A stretch of DNA of 60,620 nucleotides from Planctomycetia bacterium (GCA_005772955.1 SXID01000259.1:1-60620); one strand, 5' to 3'; shown: positions 44,196 through 54,120, counted from the first letter of the stretch. The notes: generated by a model not told the origin, from the sequence alone. A program made the numbers and translations.

Positions 44196-45789
44196 AAGCG
44201 ATCGCTTCACCGGTCAACGTCCTCACATCACCCTCGTGGGTCGTGGGTGGGCCCGGTGGCCGGACCAGTTCCGGGTCTTTCAGTTCGCTGTCGGGGAGCA
44301 GTTCGCTCATCGCGCAGATAATCTCCTCACGCATCCGCACAAAGGTGGCCGCCGCGACCGGGTCGAACTGCTTGCCCGACTCCCGCTCCAGCTCCGCGAA
44401 CGCCCACGACTGGCCCTTCTTGTTCTTGTGGTACGGCCGGTTCGAGGTCATCGCGTCAAATGCGTCCGCGACCGCGACGATGCGAGCCAGGAGGGGAATC
44501 ACCTCGCCCTTCAAGCCGTCCGGGTAGCCGCCACCGTCCCACCGCTCGTGGTGGCTTCGCACGATCGGGATGATCGGCTCCAACTCCGGGATCGACGACA
44601 GGATCTCCGCTCCCTTTGTCGTGTGCGTCTTCATCAGGTCGTATTCTTCGGGTGTCAACCGGCCCGGTTTACGGAGGATCGCGTCATCGATGCCGATCTT
44701 GCCGATGTCGTGGAGCGGGCCACCGATCTTGATCAGTTCAATCTGGTCGTCGGGCAGTTCGAGTTTCTCGCCGAGCATGGTCGCGTACCGCGTCACGCGC
44801 TGCGTGTGGTTGCCGGTGTAGTCGTCGCGGAGTTCGACCGCCTGCGCGAGTACTGTCACCGTCTTGAGGAACTGCTCCTTCTGGCGACGCAGCAGTTGCG
44901 CGCTCTCGATGGCAGCGGACACGTGTGCGGCCAGCGCGTCGGCCAGGTGCAGGTCGTCCTCCGTGAATGGGTTCTGCCAGAAACTGCGGTCCAGATGCAG
45001 CACGCCCAGTCGCTTCCGCGGGGTACGGAGAAGTACACATAAAACGCTCGCCATCGCGCCATCGGTGATGCTCTGCGATGTCTTCGATTCTTCGTCCGCG
45101 GTCAGAGTGCTGTAGAGCAACGAGACGCCGCTGGCGTAACACCGCCGGGCGAGTTTCTTCGAGTAGTGGAAGCGCCCGGGCGGTTCGCCCAGGCCTGAAG
45201 CCAGCACGCGTAACCGCAACATCGGGTCGGGACCGTCGCTCTCGGCCAGCACGATTGCGCCGCGCTGCGCCTCCAGCACGCTCACCGCGTCGTTGAGGAC
45301 CGCGTTGAGGAGCTGGTCCTCGCTCATCAGGTTCACGAAGTGGTGACCGGCGCGGAGCAGCGCGAACATCTGTTCGCCGGCGCGGGGCATGTGGTTGCGG
45401 TCGAACGCGAGCCGCCGGATACCCTCGTCGAAACTGGAGCAGGTCGACGCGACGACGTGCTGGTTCGACGGTGGCCCTTCGACAGTCGCCTCGTTCAGTT
45501 CGACGATGACCGCGACCTTGCCGAACTGGACGATGTCGTGTGCCTTGAGTGCCTGGTCGCCGTGTCCGATGCGCACGCCGTTCACGTAGGTGCCGTTCGT
45601 GCTTTCGAGGTCGCGCACGGACCACCCATCGTCGCCGTGGCGCACTTCCGCGTGCTGGCGGCTGACGGAGCTGTCGTCCAGAACGATTTCAAGCGACCCG
45701 AGCCGGCCGGCGCGCAGGAGCGTATCCGATTCCCAGACCTGCCCTTTGATCTCGGGGCTGACGCCACGCAGTCGTAAAGGATGTTTCAC
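44173..45789 (-). CDS. FHA - GAF - HD-GYP signalling protein
   Basis: A 538-aa cytoplasmic protein. An FHA domain at about 25-95 (GRLGSLEIVLDDSSVSRQHA, then STNGTYVNG) should bind phosphothreonine. A GAF sensor lies at about 150-300. An HD-GYP domain at about 310-490 has H360-D361, HHE 413-415 and GYP 421-423, a predicted c-di-GMP phosphodiesterase. The FHA end suggests control by a Ser/Thr kinase such as the fusion protein at 14785-17103, but this link is only an inference. The C-terminal tail is Pro-rich. Confidence 0.93.
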   Translation of the reverse strand: MKHPLRLRGVSPEIKGQVWESDTLLRAGRLGSLEIVLDDSSVSRQHAEVRHGDDGWSVRDLESTNGTYVNGVRIGHGDQALKAHDIVQFGKVAVIVELNEATVEGPPSNQHVVASTCSSFDEGIRRLAFDRNHMPRAGEQMFALLRAGHHFVNLMSEDQLLNAVLNDAVSVLEAQRGAIVLAESDGPDPMLRLRVLASGLGEPPGRFHYSKKLARRCYASGVSLLYSTLTADEESKTSQSITDGAMASVLCVLLRTPRKRLGVLHLDRSFWQNPFTEDDLHLADALAAHVSAAIESAQLLRRQKEQFLKTVTVLAQAVELRDDYTGNHTQRVTRYATMLGEKLELPDDQIELIKIGGPLHDIGKIGIDDAILRKPGRLTPEEYDLMKTHTTKGAEILSSIPELEPIIPIVRSHHERWDGGGYPDGLKGEVIPLLARIVAVADAFDAMTSNRPYHKNKKGQSWAFAELERESGKQFDPVAAATFVRMREEIICAMSELLPDSELKDPELVRPPGPPTTHEGDVRTLTGEAIAFTGNTSP

Positions 45790-46137
45790 GACGCAACTCC
45801 TTCACCGAGCGACTTGCCCCAGTTTTCCGGTTCGACATGATTGGATTAAGTGTATCACGCATGCCACCCGCGCGCGGGTCAGGAAATCTGTGAAAGACAG
45901 ATTTTGTGGAGCACACTTTTTCTGGCACATGCATTCCCGTGCCGCGAGTGCCCGAAATAAAGGTTCGTTGGGGCAAGAGGGGAAGATTCAGGGACGAGTA
46001 AGGAGGCATGGGGAAGGCAAGAGTCGGGCACGGGCGCGGGCACCCGTCTTGGTTTTAGCCCCGGAGGGGCGTTGGATGGTCGCCAGGGGTGAAGCGCGCG
46101 AATGCGAGCGCAACCCCTGGAACCACGCACACGGAAG
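45790..46137. other. Gene-free stretch with repeats
   Basis: About 350 bases without a gene. Near 45840-45860 it is AT-richer and may hold the promoter of the FHA gene. At about 46050-46120 it holds a copy of the palindrome family also found at 25982-26110: a TTTTAGCCCCGG start followed by an inverted repeat (46083-46090 with 46113-46120). Confidence 0.5.
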
Positions 46138-47247
46138 TTACAGCACCTCGCGCACCTCCACTTCCCCGCCTTCCTTCCAGTCAAACAACATCAGGTCCGC
46201 CGGTTGCCCTGCTTCGATCTTCGTTACCGGAAGTCCCAGCAGTTGCCGCGGACGCGCGGACGCCAGACTAATTGCGTCGGCCAGACTCAGCCCCGCCATG
46301 CGGATCACGTTCGCCACGCACACGTCCGTGAAGTGACCGCTGCCCGCCAGGAACGGCGTCCCCGCTACCACGATCTTTCCCGACGCGAGCACCTCCAGAT
46401 CGGTGCCCCACTCGCGGTACTTCCCCGGAGGCATCCCCGCGAGGCTCCCCGCGTCCGACGTGATGAGCAATCGGTTCACGCCCTTTACGCGGCTAATGCA
46501 CTTCACCAGCGTCGCGGGCAAGTGGTGGCCGTCGGTGATGATGCTCGCGTGCAAGTCGTCGCACGCCAGTTGCTCCCAAAGGTAGTTGTCGTGACGCGGT
46601 AGCACCGCGTGGCAGCCGTTGCCGAGGTGCGTGCTGGTCCGCGCGCCGGCCGTCACCGCGTCGCGAATCTGCTGCCCGGTCGCGGCTGTGTGGCCGATCG
46701 CGACCACGATGTTCGCTGCTGCCAGCTTCTCGATAAACGCCAACGCGCCAGCGCGTTCCGGCGCGACCGTGACCATGCGAATGCGCCCGCCGGCCGCGTC
46801 CTGCCATTTCTGGAACTCGTCCCAGTTCGGGTCGCGGGCGTGTTCCTTCGGGTGCGCGCCGCGCGGGCCGTCGTCGCCGGACAGGTACGGTCCTTCCAGG
46901 TGGAAGCACGGCATCCGGCGCGCAAGTTCGGCGTCCGTGTCCAGCGCCTTTGCGAGTGTGGCGAACCCGTGGTGCAGCGACCCGTAGCTGTTCGTGATGA
47001 GCGTGGGCGCGAACGCGCCTATGCCGTGCTTGCGGCACACGTCCGCGACCGTGCGCACCTGTTCCGGCGTCAACGATGGCGAGTTGAAACTGATGCCGAG
47101 ACAGCCGTTGATCTGCGGATCGAAGAGCGCAGGCGCGATCCACACTTCCGGCGATTGGTCAGACTCGGTTACGGTCGTGATGCGGCCGTCTTCGACCGCT
47201 ACCGCAATGGGCAAGTTCGTGGCGTGGTGGCGAGCGTGAAAGATCAT
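46138..47247 (-). CDS. nagA: N-acetylglucosamine-6-phosphate deacetylase
   Basis: NagA removes acetate from GlcNAc-6-phosphate in amino-sugar recycling. In this 369-aa amidohydrolase the metal ligands are visible: E118 (HLEGPYL), H186 (IGHTAAT) and H207 (HLGNGC), with catalytic D265 (ITSDAGSL) and DGHHLPA. The first ligand region reads FDPQINGCLG, matching the NagA form and not the HxH of other amidohydrolases. No nagB or nagE was found beside it. Confidence 0.92.
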   Translation of the reverse strand: MIFHARHHATNLPIAVAVEDGRITTVTESDQSPEVWIAPALFDPQINGCLGISFNSPSLTPEQVRTVADVCRKHGIGAFAPTLITNSYGSLHHGFATLAKALDTDAELARRMPCFHLEGPYLSGDDGPRGAHPKEHARDPNWDEFQKWQDAAGGRIRMVTVAPERAGALAFIEKLAAANIVVAIGHTAATGQQIRDAVTAGARTSTHLGNGCHAVLPRHDNYLWEQLACDDLHASIITDGHHLPATLVKCISRVKGVNRLLITSDAGSLAGMPPGKYREWGTDLEVLASGKIVVAGTPFLAGSGHFTDVCVANVIRMAGLSLADAISLASARPRQLLGLPVTKIEAGQPADLMLFDWKEGGEVEVREVL

Positions 47248-47334
47248 CGCTTTTACCTGTAGTGCGGTTCCCGTTCGATAGCTAAATTAGAGCGCAAGAT
47301 GCGTTCACTTCACCACAGATCGAGGACGTGTGCC

Positions 47335-48057
47335 ATGTCTCGACGCGCAATTCCACTGTCCGCGATCGCGGTTCTGTTCGCGGTCCCGCTGCTCGCGGCG
47401 CCGGTGCCGCCGGCGCCGAAGGTCGACGACTCCGTTTCACCCGCCGCCGTCAAACTCCTCCAACACCGGAAGGTGCAGAAGGAACTGAAGATGACCGCCG
47501 AACAGCGGATCGTCATCCTCGATGGGGTAGCCGATCTCGAAGAGGAGTACGAGAAGAAACTCGACCAACTGTCGCGGCAGCCGAACGCGGCCGAGGAAGC
47601 GTACGACAAACTCGACCGGGAACACCGCAAGGGGATCGACAAGTTGCTCGGCGAGTCGGCTGCGAAGAGCCTGAACGCACCGCAACGGAAGCGCCTCGGT
47701 CAACTCGACTGGCGCATCCGCGGCGTGGGTGCGTTCACCGACCCGAAGCTGGAGAAACTACTCCAACTCACCGACGCGCAGAAGAAGAAAGCCGCGGATC
47801 TCGTTGAGCGGCAGAAGGGCGAGGTCAACACCTACTTCGACAATCTCGGCAACGAGGACGACGCGAAACGCAAGACCGACCTGTTCGCGACCCGGAAGGG
47901 CTTCCTCAAACAGATGGAAGACTTGCTGACAGCGGACCAGAAGACCGGCTGGGCCGCGATGCTCGGCGACGCGGCACCCGGGTTCGCGACCGATGACCTG
48001 TGGCTCCGCATCGAGGAAGATTTCGATCTGGCGCTGCCGGGTGTGATTGGGAAGTAG
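47335..48057 (+). CDS. Exported helical protein, unknown
   Basis: A 240-aa secreted protein with a signal peptide (about 1-20, LLAAPVPPAPK). The rest is predicted mostly helical and charged, with two repeated stretches of the form LLQHRKVQKELKMTAEQR and LLQLTDAQKKKAADLVER, about 100 residues apart; such 'L-x-L-T-x-x-Q' repeats are found in many planctomycete proteins of unknown function. The ATG at 47335 starts directly at the signal peptide. Confidence 0.7.
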   Translation: MSRRAIPLSAIAVLFAVPLLAAPVPPAPKVDDSVSPAAVKLLQHRKVQKELKMTAEQRIVILDGVADLEEEYEKKLDQLSRQPNAAEEAYDKLDREHRKGIDKLLGESAAKSLNAPQRKRLGQLDWRIRGVGAFTDPKLEKLLQLTDAQKKKAADLVERQKGEVNTYFDNLGNEDDAKRKTDLFATRKGFLKQMEDLLTADQKTGWAAMLGDAAPGFATDDLWLRIEEDFDLALPGVIGK

Positions 48058-48526
48058 AGAAGGCGGTGGGCCAGCGGCCGGAAGGTCGGGCAAATCCGCG
48101 AACACCGTCATCAGTGGCAGTGGGCATCCTCCAAGATGCCCACTGGTGTAGCCACAAACCCTTACGATTTCAGCGGCTCGTAGTGCGCCAACCCTGCGGG
48201 TCGTGTCTCGAAACGCCGACAATTCAAGCAAGATATCACTTCTGGCCGCCATTGCAAACTGCCACCTTCGACGCGTGAATCACCGGGGAATGCGGTGTCT
48301 CCGCTGGTGCTGCTGTGGTAAAAGTGTGGCATTGGCCTCGTGACCCCTTCTCGGAAGTGAACTGGGACGCGGTTCGTGTATCGTCGCCCAACCCGAGGCG
48401 CTCCGCATGACGGGCGCCCGGTCCTGTTTGTCTGTCGTTCGGCGACATCATCCAGAAGGGAATCACGGTCGAAGTTATCCTCATTGCGTCTGACACTGTC
48501 GGACAACCCGTAGGAGACCGCGTCGT
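48058..48526. other. Gene-free stretch upstream of ROK kinase
   Basis: About 470 bases with no gene that I can support on either strand. The right part (48200-48520) is less GC-rich than the surroundings and may hold the promoter of the kinase gene. No long repeat was seen. Confidence 0.45.
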
Positions 48527-49195
48527 ATGAAAATTCTGTCAGTCGACATTGGAGGAACGAACGTCAAAATCAAGGCGTCGGACCAGAACGAGATTCGCAG
48601 ATTTCCTTCAGGCCCGGAGTTATCCGCGCACCAAATGGTCCGAGGAGTGCTGGAACTGGCCAAGGACTGGAACTACGACGTCGTGACCGTCGGCTACCCC
48701 GGACCCGTTGCGCACGACAAGATCCTCAAAGAACCGGTCAACCTGGGCAAGGCCTGGACGGAGATCGACTTCGCCGCGGAATTCGGCAAACCAACGAAAG
48801 TGATAAACGACGCCGCGATGCAGGCGTTGGGGAGCTACGAAGGGGGGCGAATGCTCTTTCTCGGGCTGGGAACCGGGCTGGGTAACGCGCTCATCCTCGA
48901 CGGTGTCATCGCTCCCATGGAATTGGGCCACCTGTATTTCAAGAAGAAGAAGTCGTTCGAGGATTTCGTCGGGGCGCGGGGTCTGACGCGCCTGGGGAAA
49001 AAGAAATGGCAGGGGGCCGTTTTCGAGGTCGTTCAGAAACTCAAGGCCGCCCTGATTGCCGACTACGTCGTTCTGGGGGGCGGGAACGCCAAGAAGCTCA
49101 CTCAACTGCCCGAGGGCTGTCGCCTGGGCAACAACGAGAACGCGTTCATCGGTGGCTTCCGCCTCTGGAAAACTCAGGAGAAGGAGCCGTCGTGA
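48527..49195 (+). CDS. ROK-family sugar kinase, polyphosphate glucokinase-like
   Basis: A 222-aa kinase. The phosphate loop DIGGTNVK is at 7-14, the catalytic Asp is D95 (VINDAAMQAL), the second glycine loop is FLGLGTGLGNALI, and ExGH (E132, H135) is present. The ROK zinc cluster CxCGxxGC is absent, and the short length fits the polyphosphate/ATP glucokinase group. Substrate not certain: glucose or another hexose. Confidence 0.87.
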   Translation: MKILSVDIGGTNVKIKASDQNEIRRFPSGPELSAHQMVRGVLELAKDWNYDVVTVGYPGPVAHDKILKEPVNLGKAWTEIDFAAEFGKPTKVINDAAMQALGSYEGGRMLFLGLGTGLGNALILDGVIAPMELGHLYFKKKKSFEDFVGARGLTRLGKKKWQGAVFEVVQKLKAALIADYVVLGGGNAKKLTQLPEGCRLGNNENAFIGGFRLWKTQEKEPS

Positions 49196-49297
49196 GCCGG
49201 CAAGTGAAGCGGCTTCAACAGGCACTGGATGGTGCGGGTTCGGTGAGCCGTGGCGCGTCCCAAACGAGATCGCTATCGAAATGCGTCGGGCCACGGT

Positions 49298-50005
49298 TCA
49301 GTTCGCGGAGGGCTTCGTGGTCCGCTCCCACCCGGCAGACAGGACTCCCTCTGCGACCAGCAGCGCCCCGATAATCCCTTCGATGACCGAGTCGGCGGCC
49401 TCGTGCGTGGTGACCGCTCCGGTCACCACGCGTTCCCCGCCCCGTGAACCGTGTTCGCCGTGAAGCCCACGCGTGGTCAGAGCGCCGTGCTGCTGAACGG
49501 CATCGAGCATCTTCGCGCGCACGGCCGGCTCGCGTCCGACCTCGCACACCACCCGCAGATGGTAACTGGTCTCGGCTCGCGTGCGGGCTTTCATCCAGGC
49601 CTGCAACCGCATCCGCGCGGGGCGCATCAACACGTGCAGCGTCAGAACGGCCCCGGTTCCGATCACGGCCGGGATCAGAAATCCCGATCCGGCCAGCACG
49701 CCGATCGCGGCGCAGCACCACAGCGTCGCGGCCGTGGTGAGTCCCTGGATCGACATCCCGTCGCGAATGATGACCCCGCCGGCGAGGAACCCGATCCCGC
49801 TCACCACCTGACCGGCAACGCGGGTCGGGCTGCCCTCGTTATCGACCAGTTGGGCGAGCGACACGAACAGCGCCGCCCCGCCCGCGACGAGGGCGTTGGT
49901 CCGCAACCCGGCCTCGTGGTGGTGTCGCAACTCCCGTTCCGCGCCGACGATCGCACCGAGGGTGAACGCGGTGCCGATACCGGCAGTGAATGTCAGTGTG
50001 TCCAC
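49298..50005 (-). CDS. MgtC/SapB family membrane protein
   Basis: A 235-aa protein with about five membrane helices and a soluble C-terminus. It has the MgtC signature: GAIVGAERE, HHEAGLRTNALVAGGAALF and GIGFLAGGVI. MgtC proteins adjust membrane energy or ion balance, often under Mg limitation, but their exact activity is debated. The start is taken at the GTG 50005, with an AGGGA ribosome site 9 bases upstream. The longer open frame before it looks untranslated. Confidence 0.85.
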   Translation of the reverse strand: MDTLTFTAGIGTAFTLGAIVGAERELRHHHEAGLRTNALVAGGAALFVSLAQLVDNEGSPTRVAGQVVSGIGFLAGGVIIRDGMSIQGLTTAATLWCCAAIGVLAGSGFLIPAVIGTGAVLTLHVLMRPARMRLQAWMKARTRAETSYHLRVVCEVGREPAVRAKMLDAVQQHGALTTRGLHGEHGSRGGERVVTGAVTTHEAADSVIEGIIGALLVAEGVLSAGWERTTKPSAN

Positions 50006-50194
50006 AGGCAAATCCCTGCGTGAGGTTTTGGGCGAGTCGGATGGCGGGAGTAATACCTCGGGGGGACGGGTGGCAGCAAGTGCGAAGTCGAACGCGAACG
50101 CCTCCGGCCACAAGGCCGGGGTGTATCATTGTGGGGCGAGTCGGGCAACGCGTTGGGCCGCGTGACGGTTGTGGCCACCACGATCGCGACCCGT

Positions 50195-50464
50195 TCACTT
50201 TGCGCCCACTGCTTTGTGGGCCATCTCTTGCAGGAACCGCGCGTAGTCGGCGTCCCTGCCTTGCGGGCGGAACTTGTTGCCGCGGGGGCTTGTACCGTAG
50301 AGGAATTCGTAGAAGACCAGTCCGCCGAGGTATTCGCCCGCGGAGTTGGCGTGGTGGTTAACGTGAAACGCGTGCGTCTGGTCGGGGGTTAGAGGAGTGT
50401 TGGCGAGTGACTCGCCCCACCCGTGCCCTGCTGTTGTGAGTGGTGGCACCCACCACTGACCAGA
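50195..50464 (-). pseudogene. C-terminal remnant of an SGNH-hydrolase-like protein
   Basis: The frame ends in NSAGEYLGGLVFYEFLYG and then DADYARFLQEMAHKAV, a pattern I recall as the end of a larger planctomycete SGNH/esterase-like protein. A stop lies in frame at 50465-50467 and nothing resembling the catalytic N-terminus is found. It is therefore a truncated fragment, possibly still expressed from a GTG at 50449, but more likely a pseudogene. Confidence 0.5.
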
Positions 50465-50477
50465 TCAAAAGGTACTG

Positions 50478-50509
50478 AAAAGGCACGACTCATTGGCATT
50501 ACGAGTCGT
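50478..50509 (-). terminator. Rho-independent terminator of tRNA-Ala
   Basis: On the minus strand, ACGACTC and GAGTCGT (50503-50509 and 50485-50491) form a 7-bp stem with an 11-base loop and are followed by GCC and a TTTT run at 50478-50481. It lies just downstream of the tRNA. Confidence 0.7.
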
Positions 50510-50517
50510 AAGTCGAG

Positions 50518-50590
<73 letters not shown>

Positions 50591-50707
50591 TCGGTTGAAA
50601 GTAACGTAGCGGCACGCCGAGAGTGTGTCAACCCTCCCGTTGAGCTAGACGCGAACGCCCCGCTATCGCACAATCACCCCATTGCAGAAGCAGCCCGGAG
50701 GTAAGTG

Positions 50708-51844
50708 GTGAAGAAGCACGCGGTGAAGTGGTTGGTCCCGTTCCTCAAATATGGCATCGGGTTCGGCCTGCTCGGGTTGATCATCTCCAAGTACTGGGAT
50801 CCGAAGACGACCACAAAAACCGACCCGGCGACAGGGTTAGAAAAGACCCTTGTCACGCCCGGCATCGGGGAACTGCTCCAGGGGTCAATCGAGTTCGAAT
50901 GGCTCGCCGCCGCGGCGCTCCTCATGGCGACCGCCGCCGCTCTTCAGATCTACCGCTGGTATCTCCTCGTTCGCGCCCTCGACCTGCCGTTCACCGTGCG
51001 CAACGCCTACCGGCTCAGCCTCGTGGGCATCTTCTACAACACGTTCATCCCCGGTTCCGTCGGCGGCGACCTCGTCAAGGCGTACTTCATCGCGCACGCC
51101 CACCCGGAACGGAAGTCGCGGGCCATCGCCTCGGTCATCGCCGACCGCGCACTGGGGCTGTTTGGACTCATCCTGTTCGTCGCGGTACTTGGATCCATCG
51201 CGTGGGCGGGGGGCGACACGCGCATCGTCGCCAACCCGGATCTTCAGCGCATCGTGAAGATCATGGCCGGGATCGCGGGCACCAGCATGGCCGGGTTCTT
51301 GCTGTTGGGATTCCTCCCGCAGCGCCGCGTCGACCGGTTCGCGAGCCGACTGAAGTGGGTGCCCAAACTCGGCAACTCGCTGTCCGAAATGTGGTATGCG
51401 GTGTGGGAATACCGGCAACGGCTGAAAGTGGTCGCGATCGGGGTGGCGCTATCGGCCGTGTCGCACTTCGGACTGGTGTTCGCGTTCCACAGCGCCTCCC
51501 GCGTGTTCCAGCCGCCCCGCGAACTCGCACCCACCGAACTCGCGACACTATCCGAACACATGGTCATCGCGCCCATCGGGTTCATCGCGCAGGCGATCCC
51601 GATCACGCCGGGCGGGGTGGGTGTGGCCGAGGGCGTGTTCGCGTGGCTGTACAATTTGTCCGATCGACCCGAGGCTCGCGGCGCCACCGCCCGGCTCTCG
51701 CTCCGGTTGGTGGAGTGGCTCATCGCCTTGACCGGGTACATCGTCTATCTGCGGATGCGAGCCGAGGTGCGCGAGGTGCAGCACGAAGTGGAAGAGGACG
51801 AAGCGAAGAAACAGGGCACCCCCAATGGCGAGCGGGGACCGTAA
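50708..51844 (+). CDS. Lysylphosphatidylglycerol synthase-like membrane protein (UPF0104)
   Basis: A 378-aa protein with eight or so membrane helices and the family pattern YRLSLVGIFYNTFIPGSVGGD plus ITPGGVGVAEG. It has only the flippase-type membrane part of lysyl-PG synthases, with no synthase domain, so it likely moves or helps make a lipid. Two GTGs (50705 and 50708) are possible starts; the second has the better 6-base spacing from GGAGG at 50697-50701. The Glu/Lys-rich tail is cytoplasmic. Confidence 0.85.
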   Translation: MKKHAVKWLVPFLKYGIGFGLLGLIISKYWDPKTTTKTDPATGLEKTLVTPGIGELLQGSIEFEWLAAAALLMATAAALQIYRWYLLVRALDLPFTVRNAYRLSLVGIFYNTFIPGSVGGDLVKAYFIAHAHPERKSRAIASVIADRALGLFGLILFVAVLGSIAWAGGDTRIVANPDLQRIVKIMAGIAGTSMAGFLLLGFLPQRRVDRFASRLKWVPKLGNSLSEMWYAVWEYRQRLKVVAIGVALSAVSHFGLVFAFHSASRVFQPPRELAPTELATLSEHMVIAPIGFIAQAIPITPGGVGVAEGVFAWLYNLSDRPEARGATARLSLRLVEWLIALTGYIVYLRMRAEVREVQHEVEEDEAKKQGTPNGERGP

Positions 51845-51931
51845 GCCCAGTGGCACTTACTTTGTGATCTTCTGCCTTCGCGGCGCAAGCCCTTTGGCTT
51901 GTGCCACGAAGACCTCGCATTTCTCCCCGCG

Positions 51932-54001
51932 TCACTTCTTCTTCGGCGCGCCTTCAACGACGACAGTGATCGGCACGGCTGCGTAGGTCGGCACCGGGCG
52001 CAAGATCGCGTTGTTCCCGCCCTTCGGCACCGGCGCGGCGCTCTGACCGCGAAGCACCAGCGTGTGCGTCCCTGGCGGCAGGTTCGCGGGGATGTCCACG
52101 CTCACCTTCAGTTCGGTGCTGCCCGCCGCCGCGGTCCCGACCGGCGGGAACGGCTGGTTCCCCATCGGTCGCGGGCCGAAGTTCGGTGTCGCCGCGATGA
52201 CCGCGATCCCGTCCTTGAACGTGTCCTTTCGCGTCACCTTCAGCGTCACGTCGATCTTGCCACCAGCCTTTGCGGCGAACTCCGTTTCGGTGGGGACGAG
52301 CGTGAATGGCGCTTCCCCGCGAACCGCGAAGGCAAGGCCGTCGCCGCGGTCCATACGCGTGATCATCGGCGTGTTCGGGATCTGGTTCTGTTGCACGCCG
52401 ATCGCGGGCCACGTCACGGTGAATGGTCGCGCGGTGTGTTTCAGATCGCCCGATGTTGCGTTGATCTTCACGAAACCCTCGAAGTCTTCTGCGTTCTTGT
52501 CGCAGGTCAGCACGAGCGTGCCGCGTGTCTGGCCAGCCCCGATGACTTGCTTCGGGCACGTCACGCCTTTCGGCAGTTTGTCGGCGCTCAGTTCGATGGC
52601 ATCGTTGAAGCCGTCGAAGCGGAACACGAACACGGTGAAGACCGCGCTGGTGCCCTTTGCTAGCGTGCCCGCGTCCGGGAGGTACTGGATCAGTGGCATG
52701 ACCGCGAGCCGGAAGTCGGGCTTCTCCTTCGCGATCCGCAACACGAACTGATCGCGCACGCCGAACTGCACACCGGCTTCGCGTGTGGACACCATCACCT
52801 TGTAGTTGCCGTCTGTGGGCACCGTGAACCGGTAGCGGCCGGGATCGTCGGACTTCGTGTAGAACTGGTTCGGGCTGAGCGTATCCGGGCCGTCGTCCTG
52901 TTCGGTAATCACCTTGCCCTTGTCGTCGGTGAGGATGAAGTACGCGTCTACCGGCGAGCCGATGCGTTCCGCGAACACTTCGAGCATCCACACGTCACCC
53001 TTCGTCGCGGTGAAGTTGTACCAGTGGCGTTCGTTCTTCTTGGCGACGCGCCCCGCGACATCGCACGGAACCTTCACCTCCTGGGCCGTGTCCGCGGTGC
53101 CGTTCTTCGTGTTGTCGAGGATGAGGGGATTCGTACCGGCGAGTACCGGGTGGCCGCCAAGCGAGGTCGGTTCGTGTGCGTCGATCATCGCGGCCGTTGG
53201 AGCGGTGGACCAGTTCGACACCAGTGCGGCTTTTGGCGCGGCGACCGGCGGGAAGACCGCAGGAACCCAGGTCGTTGTCGTGACCGTGAGCCGGTAGAAG
53301 TGGTCCACGCCGCCCGTGGTGTACGCGAACTGCGACAGTCGCACCAAGTAATCGCCATCGGTGGGCGCTTTGAAATCGAGGACCGCGTCGCCGCCGCGAT
53401 AGGCGCGGTTCGATGCGAGCGCCTTGCCGTCTGGCCCGCTCACCATCAGGTCGGCTTGCATCTTGCTGTCGATGCTCGACGTGAGGCAGTACACCACGAC
53501 GTTCTGACCGGCCTTCGCCTTGAACACGACGAAGTCCACATCCGTCGGCGCGCTGATGACGCCATTCACGGTGGTTTCGAGGTCGATCTTCTGCGCCTGC
53601 GGCACGTCGTTGTTCGGTTCGGCTTCGTTCACGTCCGTTATGCCACTCACGACGAACGCTCGCGGGTTGCTCAGCCCGCTCTTGCTCACGACGCGCACGT
53701 CGTGGGTGCCGGTCGCGCCTTTCGGGGCGGTCACTTTGAACTTAATAGTGGTAGCTGGCACGCCCTTCGGCGTCTTCGGATCGACCGTCGCGGCGCCGAC
53801 GCGCTCGGCAGCGAACCCCTTCGCGCTGAACAGCAATTTCTCGTCGCCGTCAAAGCCAGCGCCCGCGAACGTGACGTCCACCGTGTCGCCAGCTTTCGCA
53901 CCGGGCGGGAACACCGTGAGCAACTGCGGACCGGGCTGCGCGCTCGCGTACCCGCCAACGAGTGACACGACGAACGCGGCAACAATGCGACGGAGGAACA
54001 T
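51932..54001 (-). CDS. Pre-peptidase (PPC) domain surface protein
   Basis: A 689-aa exported protein. A signal peptide (about 1-23, YASA) is followed by a beta-domain on GAKAGDTVDVTFAGAGFDG, then two PPC-like beta sandwiches containing the motif EAEPNNDVPQAQKID, and then DGDYLVRLSQFAY, and further Ig-like parts. PPC domains are usually attached to secreted hydrolases, but no enzyme domain is seen. It is a common partner gene of the DUF1549/DUF1501 systems. The ATG at 54001 begins at the signal peptide. Confidence 0.85.
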   Translation of the reverse strand: MFLRRIVAAFVVSLVGGYASAQPGPQLLTVFPPGAKAGDTVDVTFAGAGFDGDEKLLFSAKGFAAERVGAATVDPKTPKGVPATTIKFKVTAPKGATGTHDVRVVSKSGLSNPRAFVVSGITDVNEAEPNNDVPQAQKIDLETTVNGVISAPTDVDFVVFKAKAGQNVVVYCLTSSIDSKMQADLMVSGPDGKALASNRAYRGGDAVLDFKAPTDGDYLVRLSQFAYTTGGVDHFYRLTVTTTTWVPAVFPPVAAPKAALVSNWSTAPTAAMIDAHEPTSLGGHPVLAGTNPLILDNTKNGTADTAQEVKVPCDVAGRVAKKNERHWYNFTATKGDVWMLEVFAERIGSPVDAYFILTDDKGKVITEQDDGPDTLSPNQFYTKSDDPGRYRFTVPTDGNYKVMVSTREAGVQFGVRDQFVLRIAKEKPDFRLAVMPLIQYLPDAGTLAKGTSAVFTVFVFRFDGFNDAIELSADKLPKGVTCPKQVIGAGQTRGTLVLTCDKNAEDFEGFVKINATSGDLKHTARPFTVTWPAIGVQQNQIPNTPMITRMDRGDGLAFAVRGEAPFTLVPTETEFAAKAGGKIDVTLKVTRKDTFKDGIAVIAATPNFGPRPMGNQPFPPVGTAAAGSTELKVSVDIPANLPPGTHTLVLRGQSAAPVPKGGNNAILRPVPTYAAVPITVVVEGAPKKK

Positions 54002-54107
54002 TGGTAACTCTCCAGAGGATGCTTGCAGCGTAATCGGGATAGGCGCCGAGAACAAGTTGCTGCTATGCAGGCGGGTTGCTTCTACACTACACATGGCTTC
54101 ACCTCTT

Positions 54108-54113
54108 GGAGGG
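54108..54113 (+). promoter_or_regulatory. Strong ribosome binding site of the putative selenoprotein
   Basis: GGAGGG lies 7 bases before the ATG at 54121. It supports real translation of the frame, which contains two TGA codons. Confidence 0.75.
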
Positions 54114-54120
54114 CAATTCC

